Positions 25,735-33,706 of a stretch of DNA of 64,000 nt are shown here, piece after piece (within the stretch, counting starts at the first letter, position 1; each line of letters opens with the position of its first letter). Location: assembly GCF_000297115.1 (NCBI RefSeq), contig NZ_CAKP01000096.1, positions 62,001-126,000 of the forward strand, written 5' to 3'. Source of the stretch: Caloramator australicus RC3. Lineage in GTDB: Bacteria; Bacillota; Clostridia; Clostridiales; Caloramatoraceae. A model generated the notes under the pieces. The model worked only from the letters and a program-made list of their open reading frames with translations. It searched no databases and was not told the origin of the DNA. The position numbers and the translations under genes are program-made.

Positions 25735-26742
25735 ATGAGCGTATGGGTTATAGCAGAACAAAGAGACGGGTATTTGCAAAAGGTAGCCTTAGAACTTTTA
25801 GGAAAGGGAAGGGAGCTTTCAGAAAAGCTTGGAGTAAAGCTTACAGCAGTATTGGTAGGATATGAGGTAGAAAAACTTGCAAATACCCTAATAAAGCATG
25901 GGGCAGATGAGGTAATAGTTCTTGAGAATATTCTTTTAAAGAACTATACAACCGATGGATATACAAATGCCATAGAAAAAATAGCAATAGAAAGAAAACC
26001 TGAGATTATATTGATAGGAGCAACAAACATAGGAAGGGACTTAGGCCCAAGGCTTGCAGCAAGACTAAAGACGGGACTTACAGCCGACTGCACAGGGCTT
26101 GATATAGATGAAAATACTAAAAATCTATTAATGACAAGACCAGCCTTTGGTGGAAATTTGATGGCGACAATAGAATGTCCAAACCACAGACCACAAATGG
26201 CAACAGTAAGGCCGGGAGTATTCCCACTTCCATGTCCTGATGATAGAAGGGAAGGAAGGATAGAGAAAATAGATGTCAAGATAAAGGAAGAGGAAATAAG
26301 AACAGTTGTAGAAAAGATAGTAAAATCTCTTGATGAAAAGATAGATATAACAGAGGCAAAGGTTATAGTATCAGGGGGAAGAGGAATAGGAAATAAAGAA
26401 GGATTTGAGATGCTTAAAGAGCTTGCTCATCTTTTAGGGGGAGTAGTTGGAGCAAGCCGTGCAGCAGTAGATGCAGGATGGATAGGAAAGGATCATCAGG
26501 TAGGACAGACAGGAAAAACTGTAAGACCAAAGCTTTATATAGCATGTGGCATCTCAGGTGCAATTCAGCATCTTGCAGGGATGCAGGAGAGCGAATATAT
26601 AATTGCCATAAACAAGGATGAAAATGCCCCAATAATGTCCATTGCAGACCTTGGAATAGTTGGAGATGTTTATAAGGTCCTTCCAGAGCTTATAAATGAA
26701 ATTAAGGCCTATAAGGATAGTTGTGAGATAGTTAACCTATAA
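25735..26742 (+). CDS. etfA: Electron transfer flavoprotein, alpha subunit
   Basis: 335 residues. N-terminal VWVIAEQRDG and the C-terminal FAD domain with VSGGRGIG, GASRAAVDAGWI, HQVGQTGKTVRPKLYIACGISGAIQH and IAINKDENAPI. No added ferredoxin domain is visible at the N-terminus. Last gene of the acd-etfBA unit. The downstream hairpin was separated from its T run by repeat copy C. Confidence 0.94.
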   Translation: MSVWVIAEQRDGYLQKVALELLGKGRELSEKLGVKLTAVLVGYEVEKLANTLIKHGADEVIVLENILLKNYTTDGYTNAIEKIAIERKPEIILIGATNIGRDLGPRLAARLKTGLTADCTGLDIDENTKNLLMTRPAFGGNLMATIECPNHRPQMATVRPGVFPLPCPDDRREGRIEKIDVKIKEEEIRTVVEKIVKSLDEKIDITEAKVIVSGGRGIGNKEGFEMLKELAHLLGGVVGASRAAVDAGWIGKDHQVGQTGKTVRPKLYIACGISGAIQHLAGMQESEYIIAINKDENAPIMSIADLGIVGDVYKVLPELINEIKAYKDSCEIVNL

Positions 26743-26748
26743 TAAAGG

Positions 26749-26782
26749 GCCACAATATATTGTTAAGTCAATATATTGTGGC
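26749..26782 (+). terminator. Terminator hairpin after etfA, cut off from its T run
   Basis: Perfect 14-bp stem GCCACAATATATTG/CAATATATTGTGGC with a 6-nt loop. No T run follows here. A near copy at 27077-27107 is followed by CTTTTATA, as expected if the element inserted between stem and T run with duplication. Confidence 0.7.
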
Positions 26783-26791
26783 TTGTGGCTT

Positions 26792-27076
26792 CAGACTGTT
26801 GAAAAAGTTGTTTTTTGATAAGCCCCGTGGAGGATTTCCCTGGCATTCGCTCATTTCGCTAAGCAATTCTAAGCTTTTCTTTGTTTTCAAAAGTCCTACC
26901 CTCGTGAGCCGACATCCATGTCGGCCACTCGGCTCTGCACGTCCGTGTGCAGAATTACGGGCTTTTGAAAAGTCGAAAAGCAAGAATTGCTAGAGCTTAT
27001 GAGAGATGCCTTTTTGAAATCCATTCACGGGGCTCTTGCAAAGTGTGAACTCAAAAAAGAGTTTGTATACATTCTG
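26792..27076 (-). mobile_element. Palindromic repeat element, full copy (C)
   Basis: 285 nt, the same length as copy B and opposite in orientation. It runs from CAGACTGTTGAAAAAG to GTTTGTATACATTCTG. The outer arms GCCCCGTGGAGGATTTCCC and ATCCATTCACGGGGCTC and the central double hairpin are conserved with B, with scattered substitutions. Flanked by 31-nt direct repeats with one mismatch (26754-26784 and 27077-27107) that carry the terminator hairpin. An extra 7-nt GTGGCTT is repeated at the left junction. It lies between convergent genes. Confidence 0.85.
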
Positions 27077-27107
27077 AATATATTGTCAAGTCAATATATT
27101 GTGGCTT

Positions 27108-27752
27108 TTATACCGCTATTTCATTTTCGAAATTTATTTGTATTTCTCTCAGCCTTCTAAAATCGAAATTAGGAATGTGGATTTGCTTTAAAAATTTTAT
27201 GCTATCATCAAAATTATCTATTAAGTTTAGATTATTGTTTTGCAATTCTTTAGCTAATAAATCGTTATAATAATTGCAGTAGGCAAAGTAATCTTTTCTT
27301 TCTCTATTGTAACTTTCATATTCTGATCCGCAGGATTCAATAACCTCACGGCAGAGGTAAAGGTTGCAGGGGTGAGGCCTTAGTGTAAAATGAAGCTTAC
27401 AACCGTTTTTGTCAAAAAATGGGCAAAGCTTAAAGAAAAGCTTTGAATCAAAATCCTTTGCTTGAGGTTTTAATTTATTATATTTTTCATCATCAAAATA
27501 TCCTAAAACTTCGATGTTATATTTTTCGATCTTTGAATTTGAAAGATTTGCAATATCGTAAATAAAATCTTCCCTTCTAAGGTTTAAGATGTTTTTTATA
27601 TCGATTAACTTATATTTGGGGAAATACCAGCAGCATCCCCTCATTTTAACTTTTAGATACGATGTTGATTCTAAAAAGCCATAGCAATTTCCACAATAGG
27701 AACATTTAAAAAGCGGAATGTTATCATGCACTATGAGGTTTAAACTGTGCAT
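27108..27752 (-). CDS. Cysteine-cluster protein, YkgJ-like
   Basis: 214 residues with about ten cysteines: FKCSYCGNCYGF near the N-terminus, RGCCWYFPKY, LCPFFDKNGCKLH and RPHPCNLYLCRE. The pattern C-x(n)-C..CP-F....GC.LH..RP..C resembles the YkgJ zinc/iron-binding family, whose biochemical role is poorly known. ATG 27752 is chosen because AAGGGGG precedes it; a longer reading from 27788 has no site. Monocistronic. Function unknown; binding of a metal cluster is inferred. Confidence 0.7.
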   Translation of the reverse strand: MHSLNLIVHDNIPLFKCSYCGNCYGFLESTSYLKVKMRGCCWYFPKYKLIDIKNILNLRREDFIYDIANLSNSKIEKYNIEVLGYFDDEKYNKLKPQAKDFDSKLFFKLCPFFDKNGCKLHFTLRPHPCNLYLCREVIESCGSEYESYNRERKDYFAYCNYYNDLLAKELQNNNLNLIDNFDDSIKFLKQIHIPNFDFRRLREIQINFENEIAV

Positions 27753-27901
27753 ATTATCATCCCCCTTACAGTATGATTTATAGCACAATAATAAATATAT
27801 TTCAAATATGTAAATATTATGAAAAAATAAAGAATAATTTTAAACTAAAAGAAATTAAAAGAAATATCAAAAAAATTATTGAATATCGAGTAAAATTAAA
27901 A

Positions 27902-27930
27902 TTGTTTATTAAGTTTTACAAGAATATAAT
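27902..27930 (+). promoter_or_regulatory. Promoter for tRNA-Gly
   Basis: TTGTTT (27902-27907), 17-nt spacer, TATAAT (27925-27930), about 31 nt upstream of the mature 5' end. Confidence 0.65.
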
Positions 27931-27961
27931 TAAAATAAAGAAAATATTAGCTTTTCGATGG

Positions 27962-28035
27962 GCAGGTATAGCTCAATGGCAGAGCTCCGGCTTCCCAAGC
28001 CGGCTATGCGGGTTCGATTCCCGTTACCTGCTCCA
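27962..28035 (+). tRNA. tRNA-Gly, anticodon CCC
   Basis: 74 nt including encoded CCA. Acceptor GCAGGTA/TACCTGC, D arm AGCTCAATGGCAGAGCT, anticodon stem CCGGC/GCCGG with loop TTCCCAA (anticodon at 27994-27996, reads GGG), T arm GCGGGTTCGATTCCCGT. A T run follows the CCA. Bases 28036-28216 after it contain no gene. Confidence 0.95.
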
Positions 28036-28216
28036 TTTTTTGTATCTTAAAAGTCTTTTAAACTTTCAAAAATCTTTATCAAATTCTATTATAAAAACAG
28101 AGCTGGATTGCTAATTCGCTTCAATACGTTCTAAAAGCATCTTGAAATTGCCGAAAGTGCCAGGATGAAGCAATTTGCAGCTTAAAACTGAAAAAACTAG
28201 TAAAGGAGAAAAGAAG

Positions 28217-28951
28217 ATGAAAGGGAAATGTTATTATTGTGGTAAAGAAATATCGAGAGTTTCAGTTACAAAACATTTAAAATCATGTCTTAAAAAGGAA
28301 GAGTATCAAAACAAGGTTAAGCTGGAGAGGAAAAGAAGGAAAAACTTATTTTTACTACAAGTAAGTTATAAATATAATCCGGATGATTATTGGATGTTTA
28401 TTTCAATTGATGAGAATTCATCATTAAGAGAATTAGACATTTTTTTAAGAGATGTATGGGTTGAATGTTGTGGCCATTTAAGCGTGTTTAAAATTGAAGG
28501 AATTGATTATGACGTTGATGTAGAAAGTGCAAATGAATATGGTTTAATTTTCGAAAAAGAATATGAAAGTATGGATGTAAAAATAAAAAATGTATTGCGC
28601 GAAGGACTAACTTTTAGTTATGAGTATGATTTTGGTAACACAACGCATATTACAATAAAGGTTTTAGGCAAGCAAAAGGGATATCAGCTCAGTAGAATTG
28701 AGATAATGGCAAGAAATAATCCAAAAGAATATAAATGTTCTAAGTGTGGGAATAAAGCACGCTTTTACTGCTATGAATGTAGCAATTACTATTGTGATGA
28801 ATGTATTGAAAATGATAGAAGCAATTGTTATCATGAAATAATTTATGAAATAATTGAAGGACAGAATTCACCAAGATGTGGAGTATGTGGATATGTTTAT
28901 AATGAAAAGGGAGAGGACGAATATTTACCTAAGATAAAAAGCCTTTTCTGA
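28217..28951 (+). CDS. Zinc-finger protein with pRiA4b ORF-3/IS1096-TnpR-like domain
   Basis: 244 residues from ATG 28217 (AAAGGAG upstream). An N-terminal C2HC finger (CYYCGKEIS...HLKSC) is followed by a middle domain with the family pattern LRELDIFLRDVWVECCGHLSVF and FSYEYDFGNTTHITIKVLG, as in plasmid pRiA4b ORF-3-like proteins (also named IS1096 TnpR-like). The C-terminal part has further zinc pairs CSKCGN, CYECSNYYCDEC and CGVCGY. No transposase or IS ends are seen nearby, so the mobile-element name is historical. Likely nucleic-acid or protein binding; function unknown. Confidence 0.75.
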   Translation: MKGKCYYCGKEISRVSVTKHLKSCLKKEEYQNKVKLERKRRKNLFLLQVSYKYNPDDYWMFISIDENSSLRELDIFLRDVWVECCGHLSVFKIEGIDYDVDVESANEYGLIFEKEYESMDVKIKNVLREGLTFSYEYDFGNTTHITIKVLGKQKGYQLSRIEIMARNNPKEYKCSKCGNKARFYCYECSNYYCDECIENDRSNCYHEIIYEIIEGQNSPRCGVCGYVYNEKGEDEYLPKIKSLF

Positions 28952-28995
28952 ACAATATAAATCCTTCATACTTACTCCATCATTCTTAATTGTTC

Positions 28996-29024
28996 TTTTC
29001 AACCCCTGAAAACTATGCTATAAT
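28996..29024 (+). promoter_or_regulatory. Extended -10 promoter for the small coiled-coil gene
   Basis: TG-C-TATAAT at 29016-29024, with a weak -35 TTTTCA 17 nt upstream. Confidence 0.5.
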
Positions 29025-29053
29025 TAAATCACTATCTTTTCACAGGTGTTGAT

Positions 29054-29272
29054 ATGGAAAACGAAATTCTTTTAAAAGCCATTGAAAAACTGCTTGATGA
29101 AAAACTTAAGCCTATTTATCAAGAACTAAATTCAATTAATTCAAAAGTTGATTCTATTGAATCAACTCAACAAACCATCCTTAATTTCATCTCAGAAATT
29201 GATAAAGAATTTTACAAAGTTGAAGAAACTTATAAGTTCATGAACGATTTGAATAAAGTCCTTAATCAATAG
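29054..29272 (+). CDS. Small coiled-coil protein of unknown function
   Basis: 72 residues, nearly all helical: ENEILLKAIEKLLDEKLKP, then heptad-like LNSINSKVDSIESTQQTILNFISEID. No hydrophobic segment and no cysteine. It has its own promoter, an AGGTG site and a terminator, so it is probably a real monocistronic gene. Similar short proteins occur widely in Firmicutes without assigned function. Confidence 0.7.
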   Translation: MENEILLKAIEKLLDEKLKPIYQELNSINSKVDSIESTQQTILNFISEIDKEFYKVEETYKFMNDLNKVLNQ

Positions 29273-29298
29273 GCCTCTTTGTAGGTCTTATTTTTTTT
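29269..29298 (+). terminator. Terminator after the coiled-coil gene
   Basis: Stem AATAGGCCT against AGGTCTTATT with one G-U pair and one bulge, followed by a run of eight T. Confidence 0.65.
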
Positions 29299-29375
29299 GT
29301 TTCTATGTCAAAAAAGTTTTACATACGATATGAAACGGCTACCTATTCCATTTTTTATGTCTAAAACATCAAATT

Positions 29376-29405
29376 TTGTTGAAACATTGCAAATTATAGT
29401 ATAAA
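29376..29405 (+). promoter_or_regulatory. Possible promoter for the HD-GYP gene
   Basis: TTGTTG (29376-29381), 18-nt spacer, TATAAA (29400-29405), about 48 nt before the start codon. Confidence 0.45.
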
Positions 29406-29452
29406 ATTTTGAATTGTGGAGAATAGAATTTAACATTGGAAGTAGGTGGACT

Positions 29453-30514
29453 ATGAAACTTACCAGCATCTTTAGTGTAAGCCCAGGTGATGTGCTATCC
29501 CAAACCATCATAGATGCTAAGGGGAATATTTTATTAAGGGAAGGCGTAGTTTTAACACAAAAGTATATAAATAAGCTAATAGATTTAGGTATTTTGTATG
29601 TTTATATAAAGGACAAGAATTTATCTGATATACCAGGTCAGGATTTGCATTTTTTAGAAATTAAAACACAGGCAGTAAAAGCCCTTAACAAGGTTTATTC
29701 AAGGGTGCATAATGTTAGTAATGGAGATTTTAAGGAAACATTAAAGACTATAAATGAGCTTGTGGAATATCTGATAGACAATAAAGAAGTTAATTTTATG
29801 TATTTAACTGAGTTAAAGACCTATGATAACTATACTTTTGTTCACTCTTTAAATTCCTGTGTTGTTTCCTTGTTTTTAGGGGTTCAAATGGCTTATTCTA
29901 AAGCAATGCTAATAGATTTAGGAGCAGGGACGCTTCTTCATGATATAGGAAAAATGAAGATTCCCCAAAGCATTTTAAATAAAAATGGTAAGTTAACTGA
30001 AGAAGAATACGATGTAATGAAGACGCATCCTGAAATAGGCTATGAAATGATTAAAAGTATGAATAGCATAAATGAAAGAGGAAAAAGTATAGTATTAGAA
30101 CACCACGAAAGATATGATGGAAAGGGCTATCCTTATGGGCTTAAAGGAAATGAAATATCAAAGTATGCAAGGATAGCCTGTGTTAGCGATGTTTATGATG
30201 CTCTAATTAGTGATAGAATATATAGAAGGGCCTTTCCCCCAAATGAGGCCTATGAGTTTATATTAGCTTCCTCTGGAACGTTTTTTGATCCGGAAATTGT
30301 TGACCTTTTTAGAAATCATTTTTGTGTATATCCATTAGGAATTGAAGTTAAGCTTTCAAATGGATGCCATGCCTATGTAATTGGACAAAATAAGGGTTTC
30401 CCCGACAGACCAAGGGTAAGAATATTTAAAAATGAAGAAGGCAAAGAAATAGAACCCTATGATATTAATTTGGTGGAGAAAATTAATGTTTGTATAGAAA
30501 ACATAATTTTTTAG
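29453..30514 (+). CDS. HD-GYP domain protein, probable cyclic-di-GMP phosphodiesterase
   Basis: 353 residues from ATG 29453 (behind GTAGGTGG). An N-terminal region of about 100 residues carries the pattern VSPGDVLSQTIIDAKGNILLREGVVLT, common in this family. The HD-GYP domain follows: HSLNSC, LLHDIGKMKIP with the metal pair His163-Asp164, THPEIGYEM, LEHHERYDGKGYPYGLKGNEIS and DVYDALISDRIYR. All metal ligands and the GYP motif are present, so hydrolysis of c-di-GMP is likely. The lipid kinase gene begins 8 nt downstream. Confidence 0.9.
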   Translation: MKLTSIFSVSPGDVLSQTIIDAKGNILLREGVVLTQKYINKLIDLGILYVYIKDKNLSDIPGQDLHFLEIKTQAVKALNKVYSRVHNVSNGDFKETLKTINELVEYLIDNKEVNFMYLTELKTYDNYTFVHSLNSCVVSLFLGVQMAYSKAMLIDLGAGTLLHDIGKMKIPQSILNKNGKLTEEEYDVMKTHPEIGYEMIKSMNSINERGKSIVLEHHERYDGKGYPYGLKGNEISKYARIACVSDVYDALISDRIYRRAFPPNEAYEFILASSGTFFDPEIVDLFRNHFCVYPLGIEVKLSNGCHAYVIGQNKGFPDRPRVRIFKNEEGKEIEPYDINLVEKINVCIENIIF

Positions 30515-30522
30515 GTGATTTT

Positions 30523-31401
30523 ATGAGTATATTGTTTATTGTTAACCCCAAGGCAGGTAATGGAAAGGCATTAAAAGTATCGGATAAAATTCAAGAAAAG
30601 ATGAAAATTTTAAAAAAAGATTATGAAATTGCCTACACAAAGGGACCAGAGGATGCGATAACCATTGCCAGGGAGGCCTCGAATTCTTTTAATAAAATTG
30701 TTTCCGTAGGCGGGGATGGAACTTTAAATGAGGTAGTCAACGGAATAGCAGGAAGCAGGTCTATCCTTGGAGTTATCCCTGCAGGAACAGGGAATGATTT
30801 TGCAAAGACAATTTATCCAAGCCTTAACATAGATGATATTCTTAAGACTATTATTGATGGAGAAGTTAAGAGTATAGATATAGGAAAATGCAATAATAAA
30901 TACTTTATTAACATAGCAAGTGCAGGTATTGATGCAGAGATTGCCCATAGGGTTCAAAGGGTTAAAAAGCTTTTACCAGGAAAATTAGCCTATCTAAATA
31001 CACTTTTAAAAACATTAGTAACTTATAAAGGAATAGATTTTAATATAAAACTTGATGATGTTTCCTTTAGGGCAAACACTTTGTTAATTACAGCCTCCAA
31101 TGGCAAATTTTATGGAGGAGGTATGATTCCAACTCCAGATGCAGACATTAAAGATGGATATTTTGATGTTTGTCATATTAAAAATTTAAGTAAAATAAAA
31201 ATAATTGCACTTTTATATAAATTCTTAAAGGGAACCCATACACAGATTAAAGAGGTTACAATATTTAAAACTAAGAGATTGAGCATACAAGCAAATAAAA
31301 ATTTTATCGTAAATATTGACGGTGAAACTTTGGAAACAAATGAGGCAAACTTTGAAATAAATAAGGAATTTATTAATATATTACTACCTAGGAATAAATA
31401 A
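30523..31401 (+). CDS. Diacylglycerol kinase family lipid kinase (YegS/BmrU type)
   Basis: 292 residues. Start ATG 30523 after TAGGTGA. The nucleotide-binding motif is VGGDGTLNEVVNG at about 62-74, preceded by VNPKAGNGKA and followed by GVIPAGTGNDFAKT. Late motifs include GGGMIPTPDADIKDGYFDVC and the Mg-site element VNIDGE. It phosphorylates diacylglycerol or a related lipid at the membrane. The exact substrate is not shown by sequence. Confidence 0.9.
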   Translation: MSILFIVNPKAGNGKALKVSDKIQEKMKILKKDYEIAYTKGPEDAITIAREASNSFNKIVSVGGDGTLNEVVNGIAGSRSILGVIPAGTGNDFAKTIYPSLNIDDILKTIIDGEVKSIDIGKCNNKYFINIASAGIDAEIAHRVQRVKKLLPGKLAYLNTLLKTLVTYKGIDFNIKLDDVSFRANTLLITASNGKFYGGGMIPTPDADIKDGYFDVCHIKNLSKIKIIALLYKFLKGTHTQIKEVTIFKTKRLSIQANKNFIVNIDGETLETNEANFEINKEFINILLPRNK

Positions 31402-31448
31402 TAACTTTAAAAAATATATTTATATAAGAGCAATCTAAAGGGTTCTTT

Positions 31449-31739
31449 ATGGAAAAGATAATTATAATCGCCATCTTTACAGAGGCCATATGGGAAACTT
31501 TAAAGATGATAAAAAAGGATAAGTATTTTAATATTGACAGGATAGGAGCTATTTTAGTTTCAGTTTTTATGTGCATAATTTTTGACTTTGATATTTTTTC
31601 TACCTATCTTGGATTGACAAAAATAAATTATGTAGGCAATATTCTTACGGGTATTTTAGTGAGCAGAGGTTCAAACTTTGTTCATGATATATTAGGGATG
31701 GTTTCAAGCATGTATCAGTCAAGAAAAACAGCAATTTAA
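31449..31739 (+). CDS. Small membrane protein of unknown function
   Basis: 96 residues with two or three hydrophobic segments: IIIIAIFTEAIWE at the start, GAILVSVFMCIIFDFDIF (about 34-51) and YVGNILTGILVS (about 61-72), then GSNFVHDILGMVSSMYQ. The size and plan resemble small holin-like or membrane-scaffold proteins, but no family is claimed. The ribosome site is weak (AAAGGG). It sits directly before the B12 riboswitch promoter and is probably the end of the preceding transcript. Confidence 0.6.
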   Translation: MEKIIIIAIFTEAIWETLKMIKKDKYFNIDRIGAILVSVFMCIIFDFDIFSTYLGLTKINYVGNILTGILVSRGSNFVHDILGMVSSMYQSRKTAI

Positions 31740-31742
31740 ATA

Positions 31743-31771
31743 TTGAAATTTTCAGAAAAGTAGACTATAAT
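31743..31771 (+). promoter_or_regulatory. Promoter of the cobalamin operon
   Basis: TTGAAA (31743-31748), 17-nt spacer, TATAAT (31766-31771): a near-consensus sigma-A promoter directly before the riboswitch. Confidence 0.8.
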
Positions 31772-31795
31772 AAAATTAAAAGTGAATATTTCAGT

Positions 31796-31975
31796 CAAGG
31801 GTGCTCTTAGGAGCTTAAAAGGGAAAGCGGTGAAAATCCGCTGCAGCCCCCGCTACTGTATACGGCGACAAATCCAATACCCACTGGGAAACTGGGAAGG
31901 GTTGGAGGAGGAGGACCCGTGAGCCAGGAGACCTGCCTTTGATGTTGGCTAATCCTTCGGAGGGAAGGGAATGGC
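31796..31975 (+). ncRNA. Cobalamin (AdoCbl) riboswitch
   Basis: Contains the expected conserved elements in order: AAAAGGGAAAGCGGTGAAA, CGCTGCAGCCCCCGCTACTGT, the inner arm around CCCACTGGGAAACTGGGAAGG, and the B12 box GCCAGGAGACCTGCC (31923-31937). Binding of adenosylcobalamin would favour the terminators downstream and lower expression of the whole B12 operon. Exact ends are approximate. Confidence 0.95.
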
Positions 31976-32005
31976 GTAGTTAAATACAAGTATTTATATG
32001 AAGTT

Positions 32006-32032
32006 AAGCCTACCCTTTGGTAGGCTTTTTTA
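32006..32032 (+). terminator. Riboswitch terminator 1
   Basis: Nine-bp stem AAGCCTACC/GGTAGGCTT with a 4-nt loop; the stem ends in a T run (CTTTTTTA). Probable expression platform of the cobalamin riboswitch. Confidence 0.85.
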
Positions 32033-32040
32033 CGTATAAA

Positions 32041-32071
32041 AGCTCCCAACGAAGGTTGGGAGCATTTTTTT
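32041..32071 (+). terminator. Riboswitch terminator 2
   Basis: Nine-bp stem GCTCCCAAC/GTTGGGAGC with a 4-nt loop and seven T, ten bases after the first terminator. Two strong terminators in series would make repression tighter; either one may be the regulated one. Confidence 0.85.
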
Positions 32072-32087
32072 AGAAAAGGAGGATAAC

Positions 32088-33161
32088 ATGAAACTTTTAA
32101 AACCAACTCTTGATAATATCAAGCCTCTTGATAAGGATGCAGTTGAGATGGCGTGGAAGCACATTGACAATTTAACAAAGCCTATTGGTAGCTTGGGGAT
32201 GTTAGAAGAAATAGGAGCTAGATTTGCAGGGATTACGGGTAAGCTTCACAATAAGGTCAAAAAGAAAAATATAGTTATAATGGCTGCAGACAATGGTGTT
32301 GTTGAAGAAGGTGTAAGTTGTGCTCCAAAGTTTATTACTAAAGTAGTTACAGAAAATTTTACAAGAGGAATAACTGGTGTATGTGTTTTAGCAAAACAGG
32401 CGGGTGCAGACCTTACAATAGTAGATATAGGTGTAGATGATGACTTTAACAATCCTAAAATATTAAACAAAAAAATAGCTTATGGAACAAAAAATATTGC
32501 AAAAGAAGCTGCTATGAGCTATGAGGATGCTATAAGAGCTGTTGAAGTTGGAATTGAAGTAGTAGACAAGCTAGTTATGGATGGTGTTGATCTTCTTGGG
32601 ACAGGTGAAATGGGGATAGGCAATACTACAACTTCTGCTGCAGTTCTGTGTGCTTTATCAGGTTTGTCTCCGGATATTGTAGTAGGTAAAGGGGCAGGTC
32701 TTACTGATGAGCAGCATAAAAATAAAATTAATGTTGTTAAGAAGGCCCTTGAAATAAATAAACCTAACAGAAATGATCCTATTGATGTTATTTCAAAGGT
32801 TGGAGGATTTGATATTGCTGGATTAACAGGTTGTTTCCTGGCTGCAGCAAAAAACAGAGTTCCTATAGTAATTGATGGTTTTATTTCATCAGCAGCTGCA
32901 CTTTGTGCTGTAAGGTTAAACCCTTTAGTTAGGGATTACATATTTCCATCCCATCTTTCAGCAGAGCCGGGAGCAGTATATATGATGAAGGAATTAGGTT
33001 TAGAGCCGATGATCAATTTAAAGATGAGGCTTGGTGAGGGATCTGGATGTCCATTAGCCTTTATGATAATAGAGGCAGCACTTGCAATAGTTAATGAGAT
33101 GGGAACTTTTGAAGAGGCAAATATTGTAAATGACTTTTTAATAGATATAAGGGAAAAGTAG
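32088..33161 (+). CDS. cobT: Nicotinate-nucleotide--dimethylbenzimidazole phosphoribosyltransferase
   Basis: 357 residues (EC 2.4.2.21). It makes alpha-ribazole phosphate, the activated lower ligand. The catalytic glutamate is at position 317 in LGEGSGCP, the same number as in Salmonella CobT. Other motifs are MAADNGVVEEGVS, GTGEMGIGNTTTSAAV and IDGFISSAAAL. AAAGGAGG precedes the start. First gene under riboswitch control. Confidence 0.96.
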   Translation: MKLLKPTLDNIKPLDKDAVEMAWKHIDNLTKPIGSLGMLEEIGARFAGITGKLHNKVKKKNIVIMAADNGVVEEGVSCAPKFITKVVTENFTRGITGVCVLAKQAGADLTIVDIGVDDDFNNPKILNKKIAYGTKNIAKEAAMSYEDAIRAVEVGIEVVDKLVMDGVDLLGTGEMGIGNTTTSAAVLCALSGLSPDIVVGKGAGLTDEQHKNKINVVKKALEINKPNRNDPIDVISKVGGFDIAGLTGCFLAAAKNRVPIVIDGFISSAAALCAVRLNPLVRDYIFPSHLSAEPGAVYMMKELGLEPMINLKMRLGEGSGCPLAFMIIEAALAIVNEMGTFEEANIVNDFLIDIREK

Positions 33162-33169
33162 GTGATATT

Positions 33170-33706
33170 TTGATAAGGTTAATAAGTGGAGGTGTAAGAT
33201 CAGGAAAAAGCACCTTTGCAGAAAAACTTTTAGAGAATAAAAATGATGTTGTTTATATAGCTACTATGAGAGCTATTGACGATGAGATGGATGAGAGAAT
33301 AAATTTACATAAAAAAAGACGAAATGCTACTTGGAGAACCTTTGAAGGAACATATAATTTAGTTGATGCAGTTGGAAGTGAAAAATATTATTTGCTTGAT
33401 TGTTTAACAAATCTTATATCAAATATTATGTTCGATGTAACAAAAGATTTAGAAATAATTGATTATATTAAACAAAAGGAGATAGTAGATAAAGTTATGA
33501 AGGAACTTGTAGGCTTAATAAAAAGGATTCGTGAAATAGATGGTGATTTAATTATAGTGACTAATGAGGTTGGGATGTCAGTTGTTCCAGAAAATTATAT
33601 TGCAAGGGTGTTTAGGGACATTCAAGGAAGGGTTAATCAGATGGCAGCCGCTATATCAGATGAAGTTTATCTTGTGTTTTTAGGAATTCCACTTAAAATA
33701 AAGTGA
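33170..33706 (+). CDS. cobU: Adenosylcobinamide kinase/guanylyltransferase
   Basis: 178 residues. P-loop SGGVRSGKST at 6-15, and LHKKRRNATWRTFEG with His47 (the likely guanylylated histidine). The C-terminal ARVFRDIQGRVNQMAAA is typical. It phosphorylates adenosylcobinamide and transfers GMP. TTG start behind AGGTGAT. The stop overlaps the cobS GTG start by 4 nt. Confidence 0.94.
   Translation: MIRLISGGVRSGKSTFAEKLLENKNDVVYIATMRAIDDEMDERINLHKKRRNATWRTFEGTYNLVDAVGSEKYYLLDCLTNLISNIMFDVTKDLEIIDYIKQKEIVDKVMKELVGLIKRIREIDGDLIIVTNEVGMSVVPENYIARVFRDIQGRVNQMAAAISDEVYLVFLGIPLKIK

Noticed and set aside
26760-26993. Open frames of 77 and 71 codons in copy C
   Set aside because: Same element sequence in the opposite orientation; both strands give similar frames, which reflects the palindrome and not coding.
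27766-27774. CATACTGTA, a sigma-K/E-like -10 before the Cys-cluster gene
   Set aside because: No AC at the right spacing, and it would start transcription inside the ribosome site.
27773-28114. 113-codon plus-strand frame across the tRNA
   Set aside because: It overlaps tRNA-Gly and its promoter, has no ribosome site and is very Lys/Ile-rich as expected of AT-rich spacer.
28098-28200. Coding-like stretch after tRNA-Gly (frame with IAESARMKQFAA and two stops)
   Set aside because: It may be a decayed gene end, but the match is too short and interrupted to name; the segment is otherwise without features.
31807-32106. 99-codon minus-strand frame over the riboswitch
   Set aside because: Antisense to the conserved cobalamin riboswitch and its terminators; no ribosome site.
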